A DNA stretch of 34,951 bases from Erysipelotrichaceae bacterium (GTDB lineage Bacteria > Bacillota_I > Bacilli_A > Erysipelotrichales > Erysipelotrichaceae), in assembly GCA_017533785.1 (NCBI GenBank), contig JAFWII010000032.1, positions 1 to 34,951 of the forward strand, read 5' to 3'. Below, in pieces: positions 22,011 to 32,000 of the stretch. The notes beneath the pieces were generated by a model. That model searched no databases. It was given only the letters and a program-made list of their open reading frames with translations, and was not told the DNA's origin. A program made the position numbers and the translations under genes. The stretch's first letter is position 1, and each line of letters opens with the position of its first letter.

Positions 22011-22025
22011 GGAGGGCACAAAAGA

Positions 22026-22898
22026 ATGAAAAGAGAAAGCTGGATCCGGACTGCCTTCCAGAAGCTGTTCCGAAACAAACTCGCTACTGTCTGCTTCGTT
22101 ATCCTGATCATTGAGTTCATCCTGATCATCTTCGCGGACAAGTTCGCACCGATCGACCCCAACCTGACGAATGTCGCAGACCGTCTGCGTCCGGGATTCT
22201 GGGACAAAATGAATCCGAAATACATGCCCGAACACTGGCTCGGCACAGACGAGCTGGGAAGAGACGTCTGGTCAAGACTGCTGCATGGCGGCCAGGTCTC
22301 CCTGGCAGTTGGCTTCATCGCTACTTTCATCGGTCTTGTTTTCGGTACGTTCTTCGGCCTTTTAGCCGGATACTACAAGCGTCTTGACAACATCATCATG
22401 CGTTTCATGGATGTCCTCTTCACTTTCCCGGGCGTCCTGCTCGCTCTCCTGATCGTTGCGATGCTCGGTGTCAGCACCCGGAACGCCACGATCGCGATCA
22501 GTATCTGGGCGATCCCAAGTTTTGCCCGAATGATCCGCGGCCGCGTCCTGCAGATCAAACAGGAGGAATACATTACCGCGATCCAGTCGCTCGGCGCGAC
22601 GAACTTCTGGATCATTGCCAAACATATCCTGATCAACGCCATGCCGACGATCATCGTCATCGCGACCATGCGTATCGCCGGTTCGATCCTCTCGATCGCG
22701 ACCCTGAGCTTCCTCGGTGTCGGTGTTCCGGTACCGCAGGCGGAATGGGGCGGCATGATCTCCAGCGCCAAGACACAGATGTACAAGGCGCCGAACCTGA
22801 TCATCGTTCCCGGTATCGCGATCATTATCACCGTTATCTGCTTCAACATCCTGGGTGACAAATTAAGAGACATCCTGGATCCGAATCTGAAGGACTAA
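22026..22898 (+). CDS. dppC: Peptide ABC transporter permease (DppC/OppC type)
   Basis: 290 residues, the partner permease. An N-terminal OppC_N-like segment (LFRNKLATVCFVILIIEFIL) is followed by LGTDELGRDVWSRLLHGGQV, the usual hallmark of DppC/OppC, and by the EAA loop ITAIQSLGATNFWIIAKHIL (~residues 180-199). AAGGAGG lies ~9 bases before the ATG, partly overlapping the 15-base gap after dppB. It forms a heterodimer with DppB. A stem-loop sits in the 54-base gap before the binding protein gene. Confidence 0.93.
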   Translation: MKRESWIRTAFQKLFRNKLATVCFVILIIEFILIIFADKFAPIDPNLTNVADRLRPGFWDKMNPKYMPEHWLGTDELGRDVWSRLLHGGQVSLAVGFIATFIGLVFGTFFGLLAGYYKRLDNIIMRFMDVLFTFPGVLLALLIVAMLGVSTRNATIAISIWAIPSFARMIRGRVLQIKQEEYITAIQSLGATNFWIIAKHILINAMPTIIVIATMRIAGSILSIATLSFLGVGVPVPQAEWGGMISSAKTQMYKAPNLIIVPGIAIIITVICFNILGDKLRDILDPNLKD

Positions 22899-22900
22899 GG

Positions 22901-22929
22901 TTATTACTTGAGCAATCAAGTGGTAATAA
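22901..22929 (+). promoter_or_regulatory. Intercistronic stem-loop before the binding protein gene
   Basis: TTATTAC plus TTGA (22901-22911) pairs with TCAA-G and GTAATAA (22916-22929) around a GCAA loop, with a 2-nt bulge. It lies directly upstream of the AAAGGAGGA of the binding-protein gene. Such hairpins often stabilise the downstream mRNA segment and raise binding protein levels; here that is inference. Confidence 0.5.
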
Positions 22930-22952
22930 ATGAAAAAGGAGGAGATTTTCAA

Positions 22953-24542
22953 ATGAAAAATCGCAAACTTCTCGGCATTGCGCTCGTAGTCGCATTATTC
23001 CTCGCTCTCGTAGGATGCGGCGGCGGCAGCAATCCGACACCTTCCGCTGACCCGGCTAAAACTGATGAGCCGGCTGCTGAAGTCGTCGATACGATGAACG
23101 TTGTCGTAACGACCTCCCCGGTTGGTCTGCACCCGTTAAAGACCAACGACGCTCCGTCCACATACTGCAACGGACAGATCTTCGAAACTCTGTATCGTCG
23201 TACAATCGATGGTACAAGCTACAAGCCGCTGCTTGCTGCTGAGCTTCCGGAATTCTCCGAAGACGGTCTAACCGCTACCATCAAGCTCCGTGAAGGCGTT
23301 ACCTTCCATGATGGCACTCCGTTCACCAGCGCAGCTGTCGGTTACATGATCGACTGCCTGAAGAATCCTGATTACGGTTCCCAGCGTCCGTCCATCGTTG
23401 AATCCATCGAAAGCTATGAATGCCCGGATGACAACACGATCGTCCTGCATCTCGCTTACGTCGACGGTGTTCTCGTTGCCAAGCTCGCTCATACAAACGG
23501 TTGTATCGTTAACCCGGAACTCGACAAGACTCAGGACCTGTTAGTTGACCCGACCGGTGCCGGCACTGGCCCGTACAAATTCGTCTCCGCGATCGCCGGC
23601 TCTGAGTACAGACTCACAGCTAACGAAAACTACTGGGAAGGCGAACCGGAAATCAAGAACGTTGTTTACAGCGTCGTTCAGGATGAAAACACTGCTATCG
23701 CACGTCTGAAGACCGGCGAAGCTGACTTCATTCCGACTCTGCTCGCAGACTCCTTTGATGAAGTTGATTCGATCGAAGGCTACACAGCTGTTTCCGTTCC
23801 GTCTTCTGCGATCTACTACCTCGCTTACCGTTCCAACGAAACAGCTAAGAACGACCTGATGGCAAACGTTGATTTCCGTAAGGCTCTGATCCAGGCTGTT
23901 GACCTCGAATACTACACCGAGAACATGATGGGCATCCATGCGACATTCGTTAAGTCCATCGTTGGTCCGACACTCGTTGGCTACACTCCGGAAATGGACA
24001 ATGCCTTCATCGCTCCTGATCAGGAAGCTGCCAAAGCTACGATCGAAGCAAACGGCTGGACCGGCACAGAAGTTACAATGCTGGTTTCCACACGTGAATG
24101 GCATCAGAACGTTGCTGCTTACGTCCAGGGCGAACTGGAAAAAGTCGGCATCAAAGTCAACGTTGTTTCTGAAGAATGGGGCACCTTCCTTGATGATGCG
24201 AAGAAGGATGACTACTTCGACTTCCTGATCCTCTCCTGGTCCAACGTTACCGGCGACGGTCAGCAGATGCTCGAACCGAACTTCTCCACCAAGAACGGCA
24301 CACGTCTGAAATACAACAACGCCGAATTCGACGCAGAAGTTGAAGCAAGTGCACGCACAACTGTCCTCGAAGAGAGACAGGCACACATGCTGAACGCTGT
24401 CAACAAGATCCAGGGCGACTGCATCGTCACACCGCTCTACTCCGACAACGCTCGTTTTGCTTACAACTCCACAAAGTTCAGCAACGTCAACCTCGACAAG
24501 GGCGGACAGTTCTACCTCAACGACTTCACTATCAACAAGTAA
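22953..24542 (+). CDS. dppA: Peptide ABC transporter substrate-binding lipoprotein
   Basis: 529 residues, solute-binding protein family 5, anchored outside the membrane by a lipid on Cys22 of the lipobox LALVGC. The mature part has the family features LHPLKTNDAPSTYCNGQIFE, LREGVTFHDGTPFTSAAV and VQDENTAIARLKTGEADFI. ATG 22953 is preferred over an in-frame TTG at 22908 because AAAGGAGGA precedes it and the signal peptide then begins properly (MKNRKLLG). Codons are strongly biased to GTT, GCT and AAC, like other highly expressed genes in the window. It delivers the peptide to DppBC. An acidic ligand-binding preference cannot be judged by eye. Confidence 0.93.
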   Translation: MKNRKLLGIALVVALFLALVGCGGGSNPTPSADPAKTDEPAAEVVDTMNVVVTTSPVGLHPLKTNDAPSTYCNGQIFETLYRRTIDGTSYKPLLAAELPEFSEDGLTATIKLREGVTFHDGTPFTSAAVGYMIDCLKNPDYGSQRPSIVESIESYECPDDNTIVLHLAYVDGVLVAKLAHTNGCIVNPELDKTQDLLVDPTGAGTGPYKFVSAIAGSEYRLTANENYWEGEPEIKNVVYSVVQDENTAIARLKTGEADFIPTLLADSFDEVDSIEGYTAVSVPSSAIYYLAYRSNETAKNDLMANVDFRKALIQAVDLEYYTENMMGIHATFVKSIVGPTLVGYTPEMDNAFIAPDQEAAKATIEANGWTGTEVTMLVSTREWHQNVAAYVQGELEKVGIKVNVVSEEWGTFLDDAKKDDYFDFLILSWSNVTGDGQQMLEPNFSTKNGTRLKYNNAEFDAEVEASARTTVLEERQAHMLNAVNKIQGDCIVTPLYSDNARFAYNSTKFSNVNLDKGGQFYLNDFTINK

Positions 24543-24602
24543 GTCATTTTCAGAACACAAAAGAAGTTTGATTAACCATAGTTAACAGAAAGGGGATTCA
24601 GG

Positions 24603-25589
24603 ATGGAAAGAGAAAAGGTACTGGATGTAAAAAATCTTTATGCCGTCTTCAAGATCCAGAAAAAAGAGTACGAAGTACTGCACGATATCAGTTTTGATGT
24701 TCACCGTAACGAGACGGTTTGTATCGTCGGTGAATCCGGCTGCGGAAAGAGTGTTACCACACTGTGCGTAATGGGTCTGCTGCCGAAAAACGGACGTGTC
24801 ATATCCGGATCGATCGAAGTCGACGGTACCGACCTGACGAAGCTCTCAGCTAACGAAGTCCGCAAATTCCGCGGAAAGAAGATGGGCATGATCTTCCAGG
24901 AACCGATGACTGCTCTGAATCCCCTTTTGACTATTGGTTATCAGCTGCGCGAAAACCTGATGCTGCACCGGCTCGTCGATAAGAAAACAGCCGATAAGAT
25001 GGCTGTCGAATATCTGACCAAGGTCGGCATCGCCAATCCCGAGTCCCGTTTGAAACAGTACCCCTTCCAGCTCTCCGGCGGTCTGCGTCAGCGCGTTCTG
25101 ATCGCGATGGTGCTTTCTGCCCAGCCGGACCTTCTGATCGCCGACGAGCCGACGACGGCTCTGGACGTGACGATCCAGAAGCAGGTGCTCTCCCTTCTGA
25201 ACGGACTGAAAAAAGACATGAACGCCGGCATCATGTTCATTACTCATGACCTTGGTGTGGTCGCTGAGATCGCCGATAAGGTCGTCGTCCTTTATGCCGG
25301 AAGAAAAGTAGAAGAAGGATCTGCCCAGCAGGTCTTCAACGATCCGCGTCATCCGTACACGGTCGGCCTGATGAAAGCCGTACCGAATGTCGACAAGGAT
25401 GAATTCGTGATCGAACCGATCCCGGGAATGTTCCCGAATATCACCGAGGAGATTCCGGGATGCCGTTTTAATCCGCGCTGTGCATACACGAAACAGTGTC
25501 CGTTGTGCACTAAGGAAGCTCCGGAAATGCTCGAGGTCGAACCGGGGCATTTCGTTGCATGTCATCTTGTGAAGGAGAACGCACAATGA
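24603..25589 (+). CDS. dppD: Peptide ABC transporter ATPase (DppD/OppD type)
   Basis: 328 residues, cytoplasmic nucleotide-binding subunit. Walker A GESGCGKS spans residues 43-50, the Q-loop is in [13 protein letters not shown], the signature is LSGGLRQRV, Walker B is [12 protein letters not shown] and the switch His is in FITHDLG. The C-terminal oligo/dipeptide extension contains the cysteine cluster [17 protein letters not shown], which in DppD-type proteins can bind an iron-sulfur cluster. AAAGGGG lies ~8 bases before the ATG. Its stop overlaps the start of dppF by 4 bases (ATGA), so the two ATPases are translationally coupled. Normal length, in contrast to its partner. Confidence 0.94.
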   Translation: MEREKVLDVKNLYAVFKIQKKEYEVLHDISFDVHRNETVCIVGESGCGKSVTTLCVMGLLPKNGRVISGSIEVDGTDLTKLSANEVRKFRGKKMGMIFQEPMTALNPLLTIGYQLRENLMLHRLVDKKTADKMAVEYLTKVGIANPESRLKQYPFQLSGGLRQRVLIAMVLSAQPDLLIADEPTTALDVTIQKQVLSLLNGLKKDMNAGIMFITHDLGVVAEIADKVVVLYAGRKVEEGSAQQVFNDPRHPYTVGLMKAVPNVDKDEFVIEPIPGMFPNITEEIPGCRFNPRCAYTKQCPLCTKEAPEMLEVEPGHFVACHLVKENAQ

Positions 25590-27310
25590 CAACAGAAAAG
25601 AAGAAACTGCTTGAACTCAGAAAATTAAAGAAATACTTCCCGGCCAGCGGAGGCAGAAGCCTCAAGGCGGTGGAAGATGTTTCTTTTGTCTTATATCAGG
25701 GTGAGAAATTCGGTGTCGTCGGTGAATCCGGCTGCGGCAAGTCGACCCTTGGCCGCACGATCCTGCAGCTGTACCAGCAGACATCCGGTTCCTGCGTCTA
25801 TTACGGAAAATCGATCCAGGAACTCAACCCGAAATACATCCGCAAGGAGATCTCCAAGCTGAAATCCTACCAGCAGGATGCCAGCCGCTTCTATCAGAAG
25901 AGCCTGGAGGTCGATAAAAAGGCGGCCGAGATCAACGAACAGGCAATGTCCCTCGATCCGGACGGCTCCTCAAAGGATGCCAAGAAATACGATAAGCTGC
26001 GCCGTGAAGTCCTGAAACTTGAGCTGCAGTCCAAGGAACTCCGCAAGGATGCTTCCCGTTCCCTGCGCGAAGGTTCCCGCACCATCGGTTCGCTGATCCT
26101 CTGCAAGGACCTCGACAAGATCGTCGAGCTTTTCAACAAAGCGGAAGACGAAGTCAAGGCTGCACACGATACGTTCGTCAGCTACGATAAGCTGAAGACA
26201 CAGTTCGAAGCCAACGAGACCGCGATCGACCAGGCTCTGAATGTCGATGCCTGGATCGCCGAAGTCGAAGGCAAAGGTGAACTGAATGAACAGGAACAGT
26301 ATCATCTGGCAGACCTGAAATACATCAAATCCCAGGTCGCCGGCGTAAACGTCGAAAAACTCAAAGCCGACAATGAAGCTCTGCGTCCGAAGATGGAGGA
26401 ACTCGAAGCCGAGATCAAAAAGCATCACGACATCGAGATGGGCTACCGTCAGGAAGCTTTTGACAAATACCACGGAAAGGATATCCTTCCGATCACCGAG
26501 CTCACGCTCGATAAGGAATACCAGGACAAGCTGGACCGCAACTACGAGACCGGCATCAACCTGGCCAAACTGACACCGGAAGAGATGCGCTCGATCCGTC
26601 CGGACCTGCAGATGGTCTTCCAGGATCCGGCTGCTTCGCTCGACCCGCGTGAATCGATCGGCAAGGCGATCGAAGAAGTCTTTGAGATCCATACCAAGCT
26701 GCCGAAATCCGTGCGCCGCCAGCGTACCCTGCGGCTTCTGAACGAAGTCGACCTGAAGGCGGAACACTACTACGCGTATCCGCATTCGCTCTCCGGCGGT
26801 ATGAAACAGCGTGTCGGCATCGCCCGCGCGATCGCGCTCGATCCGTCCTTCGTCGTTCTGGATGAAGCGGTCTCCGCGCTGGACGTGTCCGTACAGGCAC
26901 AGATCCTGCAGCTGCTGAACAAACTGCGCGACGAGAACAATCTTACCTATCTGTTCATTACGCACGACCTGGGCGTCGTAAAGCACTTCTGCGACCGTGT
27001 CCTGGTCATGTACCTCGGTAATACCTGCGAACTGGCGGATTCCTGGGATCTCTTCCACAATCCGCTGCATCCGTATACCAAGTCGCTGCTCGATGCCGTA
27101 CCGCGTATGCGTCTCGGCCAGGAAGAGAATGAGGAAGACATCCTGCAGGGCGAAGTCCCGAGCCCGATCAATCCTCCGTCCGGCTGTCCGTTCCATACCC
27201 GCTGCAAGCACTGCATGGATATCTGCAGGAAGGAAAAACCGAAATCCGTTGAAGCGGAGCCGAATCATTTCGTCTCCTGCCATCTTTACGATAAGAAGAA
27301 GGAAAACTGA
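25586..27310 (+). CDS. dppF: Peptide ABC transporter ATPase (DppF/OppF type) with a ~250-residue coiled-coil insertion
   Basis: 574 residues, against about 320-340 for ordinary OppF/DppF. Walker [10 protein letters not shown] (46-54) and the following helix are normal up to about residue 81 (SIQELN). Then comes a ~250-residue insertion, very rich in Lys, Glu, Asp and Leu with heptad-like stretches (KLRREVLKLELQSKELRKD; LKADNEALRPKMEELEAEI), before the Q-loop Gln346 in MVFQDPAASLDPR. The signature LSGGMKQRVG (~402-411), Walker B and C-terminal oligopeptide extension with GCPFHTRCKHC are intact, so it should be an active ATPase. ATG 25586 has GAAGGAG 8 bases upstream and overlaps the dppD stop; the in-frame ATG at 25559 lacks this. 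Reading frame is continuous, with no sign of a frameshift. Confidence 0.92.
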   Translation: MTTEKKKLLELRKLKKYFPASGGRSLKAVEDVSFVLYQGEKFGVVGESGCGKSTLGRTILQLYQQTSGSCVYYGKSIQELNPKYIRKEISKLKSYQQDASRFYQKSLEVDKKAAEINEQAMSLDPDGSSKDAKKYDKLRREVLKLELQSKELRKDASRSLREGSRTIGSLILCKDLDKIVELFNKAEDEVKAAHDTFVSYDKLKTQFEANETAIDQALNVDAWIAEVEGKGELNEQEQYHLADLKYIKSQVAGVNVEKLKADNEALRPKMEELEAEIKKHHDIEMGYRQEAFDKYHGKDILPITELTLDKEYQDKLDRNYETGINLAKLTPEEMRSIRPDLQMVFQDPAASLDPRESIGKAIEEVFEIHTKLPKSVRRQRTLRLLNEVDLKAEHYYAYPHSLSGGMKQRVGIARAIALDPSFVVLDEAVSALDVSVQAQILQLLNKLRDENNLTYLFITHDLGVVKHFCDRVLVMYLGNTCELADSWDLFHNPLHPYTKSLLDAVPRMRLGQEENEEDILQGEVPSPINPPSGCPFHTRCKHCMDICRKEKPKSVEAEPNHFVSCHLYDKKKEN

Positions 27311-27313
27311 GTT

Positions 27314-28933
27314 ATGAATTACGATCCGCTGTTTCAGCCCTATGCCTCCAACCGCTTCTGCGTGACCGCCAGAAACGGTATGGTCTGCACCGGTTCGAAC
27401 CTTGCGACCGCTGCCGGTCTGGAAGTTTTGCGCAAAGGCGGCAACGCCGTTGACGCGGCTGTCGCTACGGCAGCAGCTCTGACAGTCGTTGAACCGACCG
27501 CGAACGGCCTTGGTTCCGACAGCTTCGCGCTCGTCTGGATCCATGACGACAGCAAGCTCTACGGTCTGAACTCCTCCGGCTATTCCCCGAAGAACATCTC
27601 CCTCGAGGAGGTAAAAGCCAAAAGCGAGGACGGCACGATGCCGAAATTCGGCTGGACGCCGGTCATGGTGCCCGGCGCCGTCAAGGCATGGCCGACACTG
27701 GTCAAGCGTTTCGGCAAGTTGTCCCTGAAGGAAGACCTCGAACCGGCGATCCGCTATGCCGAGGAAGGCTATCCGCTCTCCCCGATGCTGGCGGCGATGT
27801 TTGAACGCAGCACGATGCTGTTCCATCAGCGTTTCGACGGCAAGCCGGAATTTGACGAATGGTTCCGCGTCTTTACCAAGAACGGGGAATCCTATCACTT
27901 CGGCGAAATGATCAGACTGCCCGATCACGCGAAGACCCTGCGCCTGATCGCGGAGACCGACGCTGACGCTTTCTATAAAGGCGAGATCGCGGAGCAGCTG
28001 GTAAAACAGTCGCAGCGTGACGGCGGCTACTTCTGCATGGAAGACCTTGCGGAATACGAATCCACCTGGGTCGAGCCGATCCACGTCAACTACAGAGGCT
28101 ACGACGTCTGGGAGATCCCGCCGAACGGTCAGGGCATCGTTGCCCTGATGGCGCTGAATATCCTCAAGGAATTCGAATTCAAAGAGAAAGAATGCGTCGA
28201 TACCTACCACAAGCAGTTTGAAGCGATCAAGATCGCCTTCGCGGACGCGAAACACTACGTTACCGATCCGCGGATGATGAAGATCGATTACAATGACCTC
28301 CTGAGACCCGAATACGGGGCTCTGAGAGCCAAAGAGATCACCGACAAGGCTGGAATGCCTCTCTTCGGCGATCCGGCCAAGAGCGGCACCGTATACCTCT
28401 GTACCGCCGACGGCGAAGGCAACATGGTCAGCTATATCCAGTCCAACTACATGGGCTTCGGCTCCGGCATCACGGTCGAGGGCTACGGCGTAACGCTGCA
28501 GAACCGCGGCGCCGACTTCTCGCTCGATCCGGAAGCGGCCAACGCACTGGCTCCGCACAAGAAGTCCTACCATACGATCATCCCGGGTTTCCTCACCAGG
28601 GGAAACAAGGCGGTCGGTCCGTTCGGCGTCATGGGCGGCTACATGCAGCCTCAGGGACATGTCCAGGTCGTCATGAATATGGTCGACTTCGGTCTGAACC
28701 CGCAGATGGCGCTCGACGCGCCGAGATGGCAGTGGATGGAAGGCAAGAAATTCGAGATCGATCCTTCCTTCAACAACGCGATCGTACAGCAGCTTTCCAG
28801 AAGAGGGCATGACGTACATATCGCTCTGAATGGTCTGGGCTTCGGCAGAGGCCAGATCATCCAGAGACTGGACAACGGCGTACTGGTCGGCGGATGCGAA
28901 TCCAGGACCGACTCCAACATCGCCTGCTATTAA
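27314..28933 (+). CDS. ggt: Gamma-glutamyltransferase, apparently cytoplasmic
   Basis: 539 residues, Ntn-hydrolase that cleaves gamma-glutamyl bonds (for example in glutathione), by hydrolysis or transfer. GMVCTGSNLATAAGLEVLRK and GGNAVDAAVATAAALTVVEP followed by GLGSDSFAL are the usual N-terminal motifs. The predicted autoprocessing site is before Thr359 in AKSGTVYL, giving a 181-residue small subunit, followed by DGEGNMVSYIQSNYMGFGSG. Most bacterial GGTs are secreted, but this one starts MNYDPLFQPYASNRFC with no signal peptide. It lies 3 bases after the dppF stop in the importer operon, so it probably acts on imported gamma-glutamyl peptides inside the cell. A strict hydrolase of another amide is possible. 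Confidence 0.88.
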   Translation: MNYDPLFQPYASNRFCVTARNGMVCTGSNLATAAGLEVLRKGGNAVDAAVATAAALTVVEPTANGLGSDSFALVWIHDDSKLYGLNSSGYSPKNISLEEVKAKSEDGTMPKFGWTPVMVPGAVKAWPTLVKRFGKLSLKEDLEPAIRYAEEGYPLSPMLAAMFERSTMLFHQRFDGKPEFDEWFRVFTKNGESYHFGEMIRLPDHAKTLRLIAETDADAFYKGEIAEQLVKQSQRDGGYFCMEDLAEYESTWVEPIHVNYRGYDVWEIPPNGQGIVALMALNILKEFEFKEKECVDTYHKQFEAIKIAFADAKHYVTDPRMMKIDYNDLLRPEYGALRAKEITDKAGMPLFGDPAKSGTVYLCTADGEGNMVSYIQSNYMGFGSGITVEGYGVTLQNRGADFSLDPEAANALAPHKKSYHTIIPGFLTRGNKAVGPFGVMGGYMQPQGHVQVVMNMVDFGLNPQMALDAPRWQWMEGKKFEIDPSFNNAIVQQLSRRGHDVHIALNGLGFGRGQIIQRLDNGVLVGGCESRTDSNIACY

Positions 28934-28938
28934 AGTAA

Positions 28939-28968
28939 AGAAAGACCGTTTTTATGCGGTCTTTTCGT
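28939..28968 (+). terminator. Rho-independent terminator of the dpp-ggt operon
   Basis: AAAGACCG (28941-28948) pairs with CGGTCTTT (28957-28964), loop TTTTTATG, then TCGTTT. Confidence 0.88.
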
Positions 28969-29061
28969 TTACGGAATTTGTCATTTTGTCACCATTTTTT
29001 GTCAACTCTCTGTGAAGACAGGAGACAATTTGATACGATTGAATCAGACACGGGGGACAGT

Positions 29062-32000
29062 GTGCAGATACGGGAGACAGACAACCGGTATCCGGAATAT
29101 GCCAGACCTTACGAAAAGGTAAAAGGCGGCAGACATCACGGCGGACTAGCAGGTCCGGCGGCTTTACTGTTGGCTGTGGCCGCGCTTTTACTGATGGCGG
29201 GGCCTTTTTTGCGTACTGGAACACCGGGCAGCACGCCTCCGGCAAAAGACCCGGTCGATCCGGCAGTCGTGATCGTGGTCCCGGACAAAGATCCGGAACC
29301 GACGCCTGAACCTACGCCTGAACCGACCCCGGAGCCCACCCCGACTCCTTCGCCTGTCCCGCGTCCGACGCCCAGTCCCACACCGGAGCCGGTTCCCACG
29401 CCGACCCCGACGCCTTCCCCGACCCCGGTCACGCTGAATGCACCGGCGTTTACGGCTGTCGAACCTTACCACAGCATGAACCCGGGGATCGACGATGAGT
29501 ACTGGGATCTGTTCACCTATGTTTTCAAGCTGGATCTGAAAGATGCTGACACCTCGAAACCGCTGAGCGTCCGTCTGCAGTACGGAGACAGGAACGGCAG
29601 CGGCTGGACGGATCTGCCTGCGGAGGGCGAGACCGTCAATACCCTGAACTACAGCGGTTCGGAGACCACCTGGGAGGGAGAACTGACCTACGATATCCTC
29701 CCGATGCTCATTCCTGAAGGCGAAGGCGTCCTGCGCCAGATCCGGATCGTATGCGATTATACTCTCACTGACGGCACTGCCGGCAGCGTTTACTCCACCA
29801 GCCTAAAAGAGCTCTACGCCTATAAAGGCGATTTCCTCCACGGTGTCAGCGCGGAGCTGACAGACGGTGTCCTGACTGCGACCTATCAGGTGGATACGGA
29901 TCTTGTCATGGATACCGGGAAACTGTCTGTCAATGAACTGACGCTCTGGTCCGGAAACGGATACGGCGACTCCTGGGATCTGGAAGGAAAAGCCGATGTC
30001 GATATTTCCCCGGACGGCACGGTCAGCGTGTCCTATACTCTGAACGGGGAGGAAATCGATCCGGCAGAAGAAAACAGTCTTGGTCTCGAGCTCAGTTACA
30101 GTGACAAAAACGGCGCCATCGAGAACTGGGCCTCCTACGACCGGACCTACTTTGATGTGGTCGCACATAATCCTCCGACAGTCGATCTGAGTCCCTATGT
30201 CGGACAGCCGGAAAGCGAAGGACCGGGTCACCCGATGCTCAGATTCACCATGACGCTGAACGACCTCAAGGGAGGTTCGGCAAAAGCAACGGTCTATTTC
30301 GACGATGGCAGCGGATATGTCCCTGTCTCCGATCCGGATGGTAATCAGGTAATGGCGGAATACGACCCGGAGATCGACACCGAAGATACATGGGAATCCA
30401 CTGCGCTGTGCATGATCGAAGCGCCGGAAGGCGGCGGAATCGCCGGGCAGGCGAAGATCGTCTTTGATATCGTCTATCCAGACGGCACGACAGGCAAGAT
30501 CGAGACCGAGTCGCTGCCTGTTCATATGGGAACCTTCGCAGCATTCAACAAAAACTTCGAGACCTACGGCTTCCGGCTCGGCGAGAGAACAAATACTGAC
30601 ACCGGCGAGGTCGAATACACCATCACTATGGATCTGACCATCGACGATACGCTGGTCGTACCGGACGAGGTCTATGCGGAAGAGGCTTCCGACGAATACC
30701 ATTACGGAAACGTGCTGAAGAACTGGGATACCTCGCAGAACTATTACGGCGCTGAGATCGAACGCGCGACCGGTGCAGACGGAAAATACCACATGTACTT
30801 TACCTATGTATCCGATAACCCCTTCGCGGACGGCGAATACTGGTTCGAACCCCTGCTCTACTACTACCAGGACGAAAACAACGTCTGGGCGCCTTACGAT
30901 TTCTATTTCCGTTTCATCAAGCAGGGATCGATCACGCTGTATGAGCCCGTCTTTACGAGCCTGAGCCAGCAGACTCCGGATCCCTCTTCCGGAAGCAGCG
31001 TCTTCGTATATGATTTCGAGATCGCACTCAATGATGCAGATCTGTCAAAACCGATCACCGCGGAGCTGTGGAGCTACAGCCCTTACAGCGGAATGAAACC
31101 GCTCAGCGGTTACGAACTGACCTACAGCGGATCCGGCGAAACCTGGAAGGGACAGTTTGTCTTCGATGCTTCCGAGCTGGATCCCGAAGAAGCCTCCGGC
31201 GTGCTGATGGAAATGTACATCTTCTGCGACTATACGCTGTCCAACGGCAGAGAAGGAACCGCAGATTCCAGAGATATCGGAAAGATCTATTCCTACAAAG
31301 GCGGCTTCCTCTCTGCTGAATCCGCAACGCTCAGCGGCAATAAACTGACGGCCGTTTACCGTCTGGATGAAAGCGTGATCGACTATCCGTCGGTGAAAAC
31401 GATCACGCCGGTAAGACTGATCCTGCGCAGCGGCAGCAGCAGCTGGGATATCACCGGATCGACAGACTTCACGATTACGGAAGACGACTGGCTGGTCACT
31501 GCAGAGCATACGCTGACCGCCGAACAGGCTGCGGCAACAGGCGGCTTTACTCTGGATCTGACGGTGAACTATCTGGATGAAGACGGACGGATCGACTGGA
31601 ACTCCTCTGCCGAAGCGGAGATCAGCGCCCCGACAGCAGCCGTGGATCCGACTGTCAGTCTGGACCGCATCTGGTACTGGGGCGAATTCAACTCAACCTA
31701 TGGTGCGCGTCATGTCGAAGTTGCCTATACGATCGATCCGCAGGACGCGGATCCCGGCAGCATCACTTCGAATGTGACGGTCCGTTCCGAACTTGAGCCA
31801 GCGAATGCGATCTCGCGCAACGGCATAAGCGGTGACGGCGCAGTATACGCCAATATGAATACCGGAGGCGTGATCTCCTTCAACAGCGCGGATAACTGGG
31901 AGACGGAGATCGTACTGAACTATACGGTCGGCGGCGAGGCGAAGACTCTGACAGAGAGCTTCCCGGCACAGAAGCCGGACCGCGCCTTCAGCCTGTACGG

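Noticed and set aside
25970..28819. A 949-codon open frame on the - strand across dppF and ggt
   Set aside because: It is antisense to two clearly recognisable genes; the strong use of C/G-ending codons on the + strand removes stop triplets from this antisense frame. Its translation is Val/Phe/Asp/Arg-rich with no family resemblance.
29136..29432. Gly/Val-rich - strand frame opposite the proline-rich stalk
   Set aside because: It is the reverse complement of the PEPT/PTPT repeat codons and has no independent support.
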